A program made the position numbers and the translations under genes. From the NCBI GenBank assembly GCA_031292175.1, contig JARLHQ010000017.1, positions 62,001 to 126,000 of the forward strand: a stretch of 64,000 bases of DNA. The letters run 5' to 3'. Below the pieces are notes generated by a model. That model worked only from the letters and a program-made list of their open reading frames with translations. It was not told where the DNA came from and searched no databases. This document shows, in pieces, positions 50,040 through 58,099 of this stretch (positions within the stretch are counted from its first letter, which is position 1; every line of letters begins with the position of its first letter). This stretch comes from Humidesulfovibrio sp. GTDB taxonomy: Bacteria > Desulfobacterota > Desulfovibrionia > Desulfovibrionales > Desulfovibrionaceae.

Positions 50040-51800
50040 TTACTGCACCACGTCGCTCCCCATATCCACGTCCCAATAGCTCGCGATGTCCTCGATCGAG
50101 TCCGGTTCGGGCTGGCCGCTTGGTTCGCGGCCCGGCATGACAGGCCCGGTCAGCGGGGCGGTGGGCATGAGCCCGAGGATGGCCGCCACGAGCGGCACCA
50201 GCCCGGCGCGCTTCAGCGCCGTCACCGGAATGGCCGCGGGGTGAAGCCGCCGCATGACCTCGCGCTGGTCTTCCTCAAGCAGCTCCCACTTGTTGAGCGC
50301 CAGGATGCGCGGCGTCTCGGCAAGCTCCATCTCCCGCAAAATCGACTCCACGGCCTCGATCTGCTCCTCGGCCTCCGGGTGCGAGGCGTCGGCCACGTGC
50401 ACCAGCACGTCGGCGGACTCCAGCTCCTCCAGGGTGGCGCGGAAGGCCTCCTTCAGGTCCGGCGGCAGGCGGCGGATGAAGCCGACCGTGTCGGTCAGGA
50501 TGACCTCGCGTTCGCGCGGGAAGCGGATGCGCCGACTGGTGGGGTCCAGGGTGGCGAAGAGCTTGTTCTCGGCCAGCACCCGGCTTCCGGTGAGGGTGTT
50601 CAAAAGCGTGGACTTGCCCGCGTTGGTGTAGCCCACAAGCGCGATGACCGGAGCGCCCGCCTTGGCGCGGCGGTCGCGCGTGCCGCTGCGCTGTCGGCGC
50701 ACCTCCTCCAGGTCCTTGCGGACCCTGGTGATGCGCTCGCGCACGCGGCGGCGGTCGATCTCCAGCTTGGTCTCGCCGGGCCCGCGCCCGCCGATGCCGC
50801 CCATGAGGCGCGACATGGCCGGGGTTTTGCCCACGAGCCGGGGCAGCGTGTACTTGAGCTGGGCCAGCTCCACCTGCAGCTTGCCCGCGCGGCTGGTGGC
50901 CCGGTGGGCGAAGATGTCCAGGATGAGCTGGGTGCGGTCGAGCACGCGGCGCTCCGTGGTCTCGGCCAGGTTGCGCAGCTGCGAGGGCGAAAGGTCCTGG
51001 TCGAAAATGACGATCTGCGCGCCCGTCTGCAGGCAGAGAACCTCCAGCTCCTGCAATTTGCCCTTGCCAAGAATGTGCCGGGAGTCGCCCTTGGGCACGC
51101 GCTGGATCATGCGCGCGGGCGCGGCCAGACCGGCGGTGCGCGCAAGCTCCGTCAGCTCGTCCAGGCTCCGCTCCTGCACGATCCTGGGCGCGGAGGACAC
51201 GCTGACCAAGAGGGCGCGCTCGCGGCCCTCGTCGGCCTTGGTGGCGCGCTCCTGCCGGGCGAACTCGTCCTCCAGGGCCTGCACCAGCGCGGCGTGGTCC
51301 ACCGCGCTTTTGTCCCAGCGCACGGGCGGCAAAACGTCGTAGGGCTTGGCGTCCGACCCGGCCAGCTCGCTCACGGGCACCACGTGGGCCAGATGCATCC
51401 GCTCCGGCTCGCCGAAGTCGCCCACGGTGAGCGCGCAAACGCTGTCCAGGCGCAGGGCCACCATGTCCGTCAGGTCCTCCTGGGTCAGAGGCTCGCCGGA
51501 AAGGTGTGTGTGCAGCAGGCGCAGGCCGCGCAGGCGCTTTTCGCCCAGGCGCGCGCGCGGCAGCTCCGGGATGTAGATGGCCGAGGGGTCGCCCACGATG
51601 AGCATTTCCACGCGGCCCTGGCGGTCGATGAGCAGGCCGAGCTGGCGGCCCACGTCGCGGGAGAGCAGGGCGAGCTCGCGCGCCTGGTCCGTGGTGTAGC
51701 CGCCACCCGCCGGGGGGAACCGGCGGGTGGTCAGGCGGGAGAGACGCTGAATCTGGTTGGGCTTGAGGCCCTGGATGTTGCCTTGCGGTTTCTGGGCGAT
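50040..51800 (-). CDS. hflX: GTPase HflX (non-canonical start)
   Basis: 586 residues if begun at ATC 51798-51800. Ribosome-associated GTPase that splits or rescues stalled ribosomes. The HflX N-terminal region is followed by the G domain: G1 GYTNAGKSTLLN, G3 DTVGFI, G4 NKWE, with GGIGGRGPGETKLEIDRRRVRERI just before it. The conserved start GNIQGLKPNQIQRLSRL lies upstream of the first GTG (51653), which has no RBS. Above that segment there are only TAA stops and an ATC codon with GGGAGG 9 bases before it. The 3' end is duplicated at 48906-49035. Confidence 0.93.
   Translation of the reverse strand: MAQKPQGNIQGLKPNQIQRLSRLTTRRFPPAGGGYTTDQARELALLSRDVGRQLGLLIDRQGRVEMLIVGDPSAIYIPELPRARLGEKRLRGLRLLHTHLSGEPLTQEDLTDMVALRLDSVCALTVGDFGEPERMHLAHVVPVSELAGSDAKPYDVLPPVRWDKSAVDHAALVQALEDEFARQERATKADEGRERALLVSVSSAPRIVQERSLDELTELARTAGLAAPARMIQRVPKGDSRHILGKGKLQELEVLCLQTGAQIVIFDQDLSPSQLRNLAETTERRVLDRTQLILDIFAHRATSRAGKLQVELAQLKYTLPRLVGKTPAMSRLMGGIGGRGPGETKLEIDRRRVRERITRVRKDLEEVRRQRSGTRDRRAKAGAPVIALVGYTNAGKSTLLNTLTGSRVLAENKLFATLDPTSRRIRFPREREVILTDTVGFIRRLPPDLKEAFRATLEELESADVLVHVADASHPEAEEQIEAVESILREMELAETPRILALNKWELLEEDQREVMRRLHPAAIPVTALKRAGLVPLVAAILGLMPTAPLTGPVMPGREPSGQPEPDSIEDIASYWDVDMGSDVVQ
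50042..50170. repeat. Direct repeat, right copy (3' end of intact hflX)
   Basis: Right copy of the repeat described at 48908-49035; this copy is in frame as the C-terminus of HflX (SYWDVDMGSDVVQ). Confidence 0.88.
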
Positions 51801-51821
51801 GGTGGAAAGCCTCCCGGCTTA

Positions 51822-52421
51822 TTACAGGGGCGCGCTCGCCAGATATTTGGCGATCATGTCGTCGTAGGCGGAAACGCGGCGGAAGGTCTCCGCCGCCAGC
51901 TCGCGCCGCAGGGCCAGGGAAACGCCCTCGGGATGGGCGGAGAGGTCGGCCTCGATGCGCGGGTAGTAGCTGGGATCGGGCACCACGAGCATGGTGTGGA
52001 AGTTCTTGGCCGCGGCGCGCAGCATGCACGGCCCGCCGATGTCGATTTCTTCCACGGCGGCGCGCAGGTCCAGGCCCTTGGCCGCGGCGTCCGCAAAATT
52101 GTACAGGTTCACGCAGACCATGTCGAAGGGCTGGATGCGCAGCTCCTCCAGCGTCAGCATGTGGCCCGCGTTGTCCTTGTCGGCCAGGATGCCCGCGTGG
52201 ATGCGCGGATGCAGCGTTTTGACCCGGCCGCCCATGATCTCGGGAAAGCCGGTGACGTCGCTCACGCTCAAGACCTTGAGCCCAGCGGCCACAAGCTTCT
52301 TGTGGGTGCCGCCGGTGGAGACGAGCTCCACGCCGCGAGCGGTAAGGAAGGAAGCGAAATCAGCCAGGCCCGACTTGTCGGTAACGGACAGGATTGCCCG
52401 CCGGATAGGAAGAAAGTCCAT
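51822..52421 (-). CDS. IMP cyclohydrolase (PurH N-terminal domain only)
   Basis: 199 residues. MGS-like domain of bifunctional PurH: RRAILSVTDKSGLADFASFLTARGVELVSTGGT, DVTGFPEIMGGRVKTLHPRIHAGIL, VNLYNF and EEIDIGGPCMLRAAAKN. These residues close FAICAR to IMP. The AICAR formyltransferase domain (about 320 residues) that normally follows is absent; the gene stops and hflX comes next. A separate formyltransferase must exist elsewhere, as in some deltaproteobacteria. The ATG at 52421 is preferred over GTG two codons upstream. Confidence 0.9.
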   Translation of the reverse strand: MDFLPIRRAILSVTDKSGLADFASFLTARGVELVSTGGTHKKLVAAGLKVLSVSDVTGFPEIMGGRVKTLHPRIHAGILADKDNAGHMLTLEELRIQPFDMVCVNLYNFADAAAKGLDLRAAVEEIDIGGPCMLRAAAKNFHTMLVVPDPSYYPRIEADLSAHPEGVSLALRRELAAETFRRVSAYDDMIAKYLASAPL

Positions 52422-52584
52422 GCACACCCTCTCTCTGTTTTAAGAGGTTGTGCCAGAAGACGCGCCGCAAGGCAAGCCGGGCCGGTGTTCACCAGTCCCG
52501 CGCGGGCCCCGCGTATGCGGATCCCTGTCCCCGCCCGACCGACCGGGCAGAGACAGGGAGCCATTGGGGAGGGGAGACCGTCGG

Positions 52585-53145
52585 TTAGTCGTCGAGCTGG
52601 GCCAGCAGCTCGCTCGCGGGCGCGAAGGCGGGATCGTTGGCCACGATCTGCTCCAGCTGGGCCTGGGCCTCTTCCTTGCGGTCGAGACAGACCATGCAGC
52701 CGGCCAGGGAGTAGCGGACCTCGCTCTTGCCCGGATTGATGGAAAGGTAGTTCTCCAGGGCCGGCATGATGCGCGGAAGCTGTTCCAGCTCGTGCCCGAG
52801 ACGGATGACGCTCAACAGCGCGACCATGTTTTCCGGGTTCTTGGCCAAGGCGGCGAGGAACAGCTCAAGGGCTTCCGCCTTCGCGCCCTGCTCCATCTTG
52901 ACCAGGCCGATGCCGGCGAAAGTTTTGTCGGTGGCGTCGATGTCGTGGGCCTGGGAATACAGCGCCAGCGCGCCGTCCAGGTCGCCGCGCTGCACGGCGA
53001 TGGTGGCCAGGCCCAGATACGGGTCCGGGTGGATGCCGTTCGAGGACGCGGCCTTCTTGTAGTAGTCCTCGGCCTTGTCGAGCTCACCCATGAACAGGTA
53101 GCACTCGCCCAGTTCCTTGTTGATCTCGTAATCCAGATGACTCAT
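52585..53145 (-). CDS. Tetratricopeptide-repeat protein
   Basis: 186 residues, no signal peptide. About five TPR units: KELGECYLFMGELDKAEDYYKKA, DPYLGLATIAVQRGDLDGALALYSQA, TFAGIGLVKMEQGAKAEALELFLAA, a middle helical pair, and VRYSLAGCMVCLDRKEEAQAQLEQI. GGAGG-like site before the ATG. It is divergent from the flagellar operon, whose promoter is 230 bases away. A scaffolding role is likely; partner unknown. Confidence 0.85.
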   Translation of the reverse strand: MSHLDYEINKELGECYLFMGELDKAEDYYKKAASSNGIHPDPYLGLATIAVQRGDLDGALALYSQAHDIDATDKTFAGIGLVKMEQGAKAEALELFLAALAKNPENMVALLSVIRLGHELEQLPRIMPALENYLSINPGKSEVRYSLAGCMVCLDRKEEAQAQLEQIVANDPAFAPASELLAQLDD

Positions 53146-53471
53146 GGTTCCCCTCCGTTTTTCCCTGGCGTGCCCGCGTTTCTCCGTGCGGGCGGCAAAA
53201 GTTGCGTGGCTCCTGGGAGCCTGTCCGCACTTTGCATCATGCGTGCCAAGGGAAATTTGGCCCCCTTTCGCCGCACGTCCGCCCTCCCCCTTCGCCCCGC
53301 GCCATTTTTTGGCTCCCGACGCCTCCTGCGCTCGGCGGATAAAATTTTATTATTATATTTTAGTGTATTGCATAGTTGGAACAGCCTTTGCTTAGACCCC
53401 GCAAAGCCGAAGGGCCGCCCACCAGGCGGAGCACCAGGGCGAACAGGGCGGAAGCCCAGGAGGATCAAGGC
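53146..53471. other. Divergent intergenic region upstream of flgB
   Basis: 326 bases. Contains the TPR gene's leader on the left, an almost pure A/T block (53338-53365), the sigma-54 promoter (53378-53393) and the flgB leader with GGAGG. The AT block upstream of the -24 element is a plausible IHF or enhancer region. No protein gene. Confidence 0.65.
53378..53393 (+). promoter_or_regulatory. Sigma-54 (RpoN) promoter of the flagellar operon
   Basis: TGGAACA-GCCT-TTGCT matches the -24/-12 consensus with GG and GC at exact spacing, about 80 bases before flgB. Middle flagellar genes are commonly RpoN-controlled in proteobacteria. Confidence 0.78.
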
Positions 53472-53882
53472 ATGAGAGGGCTTTTCGAAGAGCATCTCAA
53501 CGTCGTGGCAAAGGTCTTGGACCTGCGTCTGCAACGTCAAAATGTCGTCATGGCCAATATCGCCAACATCAGCACGCCCAACTACAAGGCGCGCAGTCTA
53601 GCCTTCGAGGACGAGCTCCAGGACGCCATGAACCAGGACGGAAAGGGCCAGATGGCCCGCACGGACCCGCGCCACCTGCCCACGACCTTCGACGTCGACG
53701 GCTTCCAGGGCAAAGGGGCGACGGAGTTCAAGCCGCGCATGATCTATGGCAACGACTCCGTGGACCTGGACAAGGAAATGTCGACCATGGCCAAGAACAC
53801 ATTGATGTACAACGCTCTGTCCGACATCGAGGCCAAAGACTTCGCCGGACTGCAGACCGTTATTCAGGAAGGAGGCAAGTAA
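53472..53882 (+). CDS. flgB: Flagellar basal-body rod protein FlgB
   Basis: 136 residues. Proximal rod protein. Landmarks are LDLRLQRQNVVMANIANISTPNYKA (the rod/hook N-terminal helix with NIANxxTPxYKA) and the C-terminal coiled helix MSTMAKNTLMYNALSDIEAKDFAGL. The ATG follows GGAGG; the open frame upstream overlaps the promoter. First gene of flgB-flgC-fliE-fliF-fliG-fliH-fliI. Its stop overlaps the flgC start (TAATG). Confidence 0.95.
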   Translation: MRGLFEEHLNVVAKVLDLRLQRQNVVMANIANISTPNYKARSLAFEDELQDAMNQDGKGQMARTDPRHLPTTFDVDGFQGKGATEFKPRMIYGNDSVDLDKEMSTMAKNTLMYNALSDIEAKDFAGLQTVIQEGGK

Positions 53883-54319
53883 TGGACTTCATGAGCGCGC
53901 TGGACATAAGCGCCAGCGGATTGAAGGCGCAGCGGACGTACATGAACGTCATCTCCATGAACCTGGCCAACGTGAAGACGACCAGGACCGCGGAGGGCGG
54001 GCCCTACCACCGCAAGAGCGTGGCCTTTGCCGCCACGCCGGTGTTCAACCCCTTCGACAAGGCCATGCAGAACGCGGAGGACCGCGAACTCGCAGGCGTG
54101 ACGGTGCGCGGCATCGTCAACGACAAGCGCCCCATGAAGCGCGTGTTCGAGCCTGGGCACCCCGACGCGGACAAGGACGGCTACGTCTCCTACCCGGACA
54201 TCAACGTGGTCGAGGAGATGGCCAACATGATCACCACGATGCGGTCCTACGAGGCCAACGTCCAGGCCATCCAGGACACCAAGGCCATGTTCAACAAGGC
54301 CATCCAGATCGCCCGCTAA
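53882..54319 (+). CDS. flgC: Flagellar basal-body rod protein FlgC
   Basis: 145 residues. Proximal rod subunit. N-terminal helix ALDISASGLKAQRTYMNVISMNLANVKTTRT, the FlgC signature YVSYPDINVVEEMANMITTMRSYEANVQ and terminal helix. One base overlaps flgB, so translation is coupled. Confidence 0.96.
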   Translation: MDFMSALDISASGLKAQRTYMNVISMNLANVKTTRTAEGGPYHRKSVAFAATPVFNPFDKAMQNAEDRELAGVTVRGIVNDKRPMKRVFEPGHPDADKDGYVSYPDINVVEEMANMITTMRSYEANVQAIQDTKAMFNKAIQIAR

Positions 54320-54343
54320 CGGCGCAACGCCAGGAGATTCGCC

Positions 54344-54667
54344 ATGATTGTCAAGTCCGTCGCCATGCAGGCCTACCAGAACGCGCTGAAGGCCCAGCAG
54401 GGCCTCCAGAAGAACATGGGCAGCTTCAAGCCGGAAGGGGCGCCCACCCAGAGCTTCACCTCCACCCTCGAGAACAGCCTGCAGAAGGTCGACGACCTGC
54501 AAAACCAGCGGGCGAGCATGGTCGAGTCCTTCGCCACCGGCAAGGACACCAACGTCCACGAGCTCATGATCACCCTGCAGAAGGCCGGGCTCACCATGAG
54601 CATGACCAGCGCCGTGCGCAGCAAGATCCTGGCGGGCTACCAGGAACTTACCAAGATGCAGTTCTAG
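54344..54667 (+). CDS. fliE: Flagellar hook-basal body complex protein FliE
   Basis: 107 residues. Adapter between the MS ring and the rod. The C-terminal region (ATGKDTNVHELMITLQKAGLTMSMTSAVRSKILAGYQELTKMQF, in blocks) is the FliE signature; the N-terminal ~30 residues are variable. AGGAGA lies before the ATG; 24 bases after flgC. Confidence 0.95.
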   Translation: MIVKSVAMQAYQNALKAQQGLQKNMGSFKPEGAPTQSFTSTLENSLQKVDDLQNQRASMVESFATGKDTNVHELMITLQKAGLTMSMTSAVRSKILAGYQELTKMQF

Positions 54668-54699
54668 GCCCGGCCGCATAAGAGCACAGGAGAAAGAGC

Positions 54700-56301
54700 A
54701 TGCCTCCACAAATCGCCGAATTTCTCAACAAGGCCAAGGCCCTCTGGGGCGCGCGCAGCATCTCGCAGCAGATGCTCATCGGTGGCCTGGCCGCCCTTTT
54801 GACGGCGGTGTTCGTAGCGGGCATCATCTACATGAACAAGCCCGAGTACCGGGTGCTCTACACCAAGCTCTCCACCGAGGACGAAGCCAAGGTCGTCAAC
54901 ATGCTGAAGGCCAGTAAGGAGCCCTTCCAGCTGGCGGACAACGGCCAGACGATCCTGGTGCGCGCGGACAAGGTGTACGAGCTGCGCCTGAAGGTCGCGA
55001 GCGAAGGCAACCTCCACGGCCAGGGCATCGGCTTTGAAATTTTCGACGAGGTCAAGATCGGCCAGACCGACTTCGTACAGCACATCAACTACCAGCGCGC
55101 GCTGCAGGGCGAACTGGCCCGCACCATCTCGGAGTTCCCGAAGATCGAGAGCGCGCGCGTGCACCTGGTGGTGCCCAAGAAGAGCCTGTTCATCGAGGAG
55201 CAGACCCAGCCCTCCGCCGCCGTCGTCATCCAGATGAAGGAGAAGGACGCCAAGCTGAGCCCCAAGGAGGTCCAGGGCATCGTCAATTTGGTGACCATGG
55301 CCGTCGAGGGCCTGGACAAGAAGCGCATCACCGTCACCGACCAGAACGGCCAGCCGCTCTACCAGCCCGCGGACGAGGACACCGAGGGCATGAACACCAC
55401 GGAGCTTGAGTTCAAGTCCCAGATGGAGCGCAAGGTCGAGCGCCGCATCGAGGAGCTGCTCGCCCCGATCGTCGGCGCGCAGAAGATCATCGCCCGGGTC
55501 AACACCGACCTCGACTTCAGCCACAAGACCATCAAGAAGGAGCTGTACAATCCCGACAGCCAGGTGGTCCGCAGCGAGACCAGAAGCGAGGAGACGGTCA
55601 AGGGCCGCGCCGCCCTTGACGGCGCCGTGCCCGAGGCCAACTTCCGCGGCGACGGCTTCCAGGGCACGCAGAGCACCCAGGACTCCAGCCGGGAGACGCG
55701 CACCACCAACTACGAAATCAACAAGGAAGAACAGCAGATCGTCTCCCCGGTGGGGGAATTGAAGCGGCTGGGTGTTGCGGTTATCGTGGATGGCACGTAC
55801 ACAAAGGACGCCAAGACCGGCAATATGGTCTATGTGCCGCGCACCGCGGAGGAGATGGCCCGCATCAAGAGCCTGGTCTCCAGCGCGGTCGGTTTTGACC
55901 AGACCCGCGGCGACAGCATTGAGGTCTCCTCCATCGCCTTCGGCACCTCGGAGATGAGCGAAGCCCCGTCGCTGGTGAAGAACTTTATCGATCTGGGCGG
56001 CAAGCTCGGCAAGCCGCTTTTGACCGGATTCCTCATCTTCCTCTTCCTGGTTCTGGTGGTCCGTCCCGTGGTCATGGCCCTTATCCGGCCCAAGGTTGCC
56101 GAGCAGGAGGTTGAGGAAGTGGCGAGTTTACCGGGCACAGAGGAACGCTTGGCCATCGAGGAGGCCATCGAGATCCCCGAAGAGGCGCTGGACACGGCGC
56201 GCCGCATGGAGCTCACCAAAGCCCAGGCCATGCAGCTCACGGAACAGAACATGGACCAAGCCATCCGACTGCTCAAGTCGTGGGCCAGACAGGAGGCATA
56301 A
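54700..56301 (+). CDS. fliF: Flagellar MS-ring protein FliF
   Basis: 533 residues, normal length. Forms the inner-membrane MS ring. N-terminal TM helix (MLIGGLAALLTAVFVAGIIYM), then ring-building motifs (EYRVLYTKLSTEDEAKVVNML, VKIGQTDFVQHINYQRALQGELARTI, the SecA/PrgK-like fold) and a long periplasmic part with NYEINKEEQQIVSPVGELKRLGVAVIVDG. C-terminal TM (LLTGFLIFLFLVLVVRPVVMALI) and cytoplasmic tail (RRMELTKAQAMQLTEQN) that binds FliG, the next gene. Confidence 0.97.
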   Translation: MPPQIAEFLNKAKALWGARSISQQMLIGGLAALLTAVFVAGIIYMNKPEYRVLYTKLSTEDEAKVVNMLKASKEPFQLADNGQTILVRADKVYELRLKVASEGNLHGQGIGFEIFDEVKIGQTDFVQHINYQRALQGELARTISEFPKIESARVHLVVPKKSLFIEEQTQPSAAVVIQMKEKDAKLSPKEVQGIVNLVTMAVEGLDKKRITVTDQNGQPLYQPADEDTEGMNTTELEFKSQMERKVERRIEELLAPIVGAQKIIARVNTDLDFSHKTIKKELYNPDSQVVRSETRSEETVKGRAALDGAVPEANFRGDGFQGTQSTQDSSRETRTTNYEINKEEQQIVSPVGELKRLGVAVIVDGTYTKDAKTGNMVYVPRTAEEMARIKSLVSSAVGFDQTRGDSIEVSSIAFGTSEMSEAPSLVKNFIDLGGKLGKPLLTGFLIFLFLVLVVRPVVMALIRPKVAEQEVEEVASLPGTEERLAIEEAIEIPEEALDTARRMELTKAQAMQLTEQNMDQAIRLLKSWARQEA

Positions 56302-56304
56302 CAC

Positions 56305-57303
56305 GTGGCCAGCTTCACCGGTCCTCAGAAAACCGCCATCATCATGCTCGCCCTGGGCGAGAAGTTTACGAGCGAAGCCTTCAAGCGCATGGAGCGGCAG
56401 GAAATCGCCGCCGTGTCCAAGGCCATGCTGGACATGGAATCCGTGACCCGCGAGGAAGTGCTTGACGTGCTCAAGGAGTTCAACGACGCCATAACCTACG
56501 GCGTGGAGACTCTCACCGGCGGCGCGGAACAGGTGAAGCGCATGTTGACCAAGGCGCTCGACAGCGAAACCGCCAAGTACATCCTGGACACGCTGGAAAT
56601 CGACACCGGCCCCACGCCCTTCCAGGAGCTTTCGAACGTCAGCCCGCGCATCCTGGCCCAGATCCTGCGCAACGAACACCCGCAGACCCTGGCCCTCATC
56701 CTGGGCCACCTGCACCCGGACCAGGCCGCGGAGCTTCTGTCCAACCTGCCTTCCGGCGTGCGCGCCGAGGTGCTCATGCGCCTGGCCAAGCTGGAGGCCG
56801 TGGCCGAGGAGATGCTCCACGAGGTGGACAAGGTGCTCCAGAGCCAGCTCATCGCCATGGGCGGCAAGGAAGGCAAGAAGGTCGGCGGCATCAACTCCGT
56901 GGCCGAGATCCTGAACGCGGTCGACCGCGCCACCGAGGAGGAGGTCCTCTCCGAGATCGAAGAGGAATCCCAGCAGATGGCCGACGACATCCGCAACCTC
57001 ATGTTCGTGTTCGAGGACATCAAGGCCCTGGACGACCGCAGCATCCGCGAACTTTTGAAGGACATCTCCAACGAGGAGCTGACCAAGGCGCTCAAGGGCG
57101 CCAGCGACGACCTGAAGGACAAGTTCCTGAAGAACCTGTCCGAGCGCGCCGCGAACATGATCCGCGAGGATCTGGAGATCATGGGCCCGGTGAAGCTCTC
57201 CGAGGTGGAGGGCGCCCAGCAGAATATCGTCAAGACGGTCCGCCGCCTCGAAGGCGAGGGCCGCATAGCCATCAGCAGAGGCGGCGGCGATGAATTCATC
57301 TGA
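56305..57303 (+). CDS. fliG: Flagellar motor switch protein FliG
   Basis: 332 residues, GTG start 3 bases after fliF with AGGAGG upstream. Rotor protein of the C ring. N-terminal FliF-binding domain (FTGPQKTAIIMLALGEKFTSEAFKRM), the middle EHPQT motif in ILAQILRNEHPQTLALILGHLHPDQAAELL and the C-terminal torque domain (MFVFEDIKALDDRSIRELLKDIS, IREDLEIMGPVKLSEVEGAQQNI). The charged residues of the torque helix are present. Overlaps fliH by 14 bases. Confidence 0.97.
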   Translation: MASFTGPQKTAIIMLALGEKFTSEAFKRMERQEIAAVSKAMLDMESVTREEVLDVLKEFNDAITYGVETLTGGAEQVKRMLTKALDSETAKYILDTLEIDTGPTPFQELSNVSPRILAQILRNEHPQTLALILGHLHPDQAAELLSNLPSGVRAEVLMRLAKLEAVAEEMLHEVDKVLQSQLIAMGGKEGKKVGGINSVAEILNAVDRATEEEVLSEIEEESQQMADDIRNLMFVFEDIKALDDRSIRELLKDISNEELTKALKGASDDLKDKFLKNLSERAANMIREDLEIMGPVKLSEVEGAQQNIVKTVRRLEGEGRIAISRGGGDEFI

Positions 57304-58099
57304 CGCCAACACCTGCACGCCGCGCTATTCCGGCCGCGTGCTCATGGGCTGCGACACGCCCGGCGCGGGCTTCGTCACCATCCAGGAGATCGAGGGCAAG
57401 CGCCACAAGCCCGTGTGGGACGAAGCCACCCAGGCCGAGTACCTCACCCGCTGCAAGCGGAAGGCGGAGGACCTGGCCAAGGAGATCGTCACCCAGGCCA
57501 TCGCCAAGGCTTCTGTGGAGGCCCAGGCCATCCGCGACCAGGCGAAAGCCGAGGTGGCGCAGGCCGTGGCCGAGGCCAGGGCCGAAGCCGAGGCCGAGGC
57601 CCAGGTCCGTCTGGACGGCGAGGTGACGGCCCACGTGCAGGGCATGGCCACGCTTTTGACGGACATCCAGGGCCTGGGGCGCGAGGTCTGGCAGGCGCGC
57701 CGCCACGATTTCGCCACCCTGGCCAAGACCTTCATCCGCAAGGCCCTGAGCGTGGAGCTGGACGCCCGGCGCGCCGAGATCCTGGGGCGGCTCATGGACG
57801 AGGCCTGCGGCCAGCTCGACAGCCACCGCGAGTTCACCCTCAAGGTTGCGCCACAGGATTTTGAGCTGGCGAAGACCCTTTTGGACCAGATCCAGATCGA
57901 GCGCCCGGACCTGGGCCAGTGGAAGCTCAGCGCCGAGGCCGCCCTCGCCCAGGGCGGCGTGGTGCTGGAGACCCCGGAGATGCTGGCGGACAACGCCATC
58001 GGCAACCGCCTGGCCCTGCTCGACCCGTACCTGGAGCAGCTGAGCCTGCCCGAGGACTTGAGCGAAGCGAGCGAGGAGCGCAGTGGCGATAGGACCTGA
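57290..58099 (+). CDS. fliH: Flagellar assembly protein FliH
   Basis: 269 residues. Negative regulator and peripheral stalk of the export ATPase. The N-terminal ~60 residues are specific to this lineage. The middle (about 60-125) is a long Ala/Glu-rich coiled coil (KAEVAQAVAEARAEAEAEAQV). The C-terminal FliH/HrpE domain contains TLAKTFIRKALSVEL, FTLKVAPQDFELAKTLL and AALAQGGVVLETPEM. It overlaps fliG by 14 and fliI by 17 bases, tight coupling. Confidence 0.92.
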   Translation: MNSSDANTCTPRYSGRVLMGCDTPGAGFVTIQEIEGKRHKPVWDEATQAEYLTRCKRKAEDLAKEIVTQAIAKASVEAQAIRDQAKAEVAQAVAEARAEAEAEAQVRLDGEVTAHVQGMATLLTDIQGLGREVWQARRHDFATLAKTFIRKALSVELDARRAEILGRLMDEACGQLDSHREFTLKVAPQDFELAKTLLDQIQIERPDLGQWKLSAEAALAQGGVVLETPEMLADNAIGNRLALLDPYLEQLSLPEDLSEASEERSGDRT

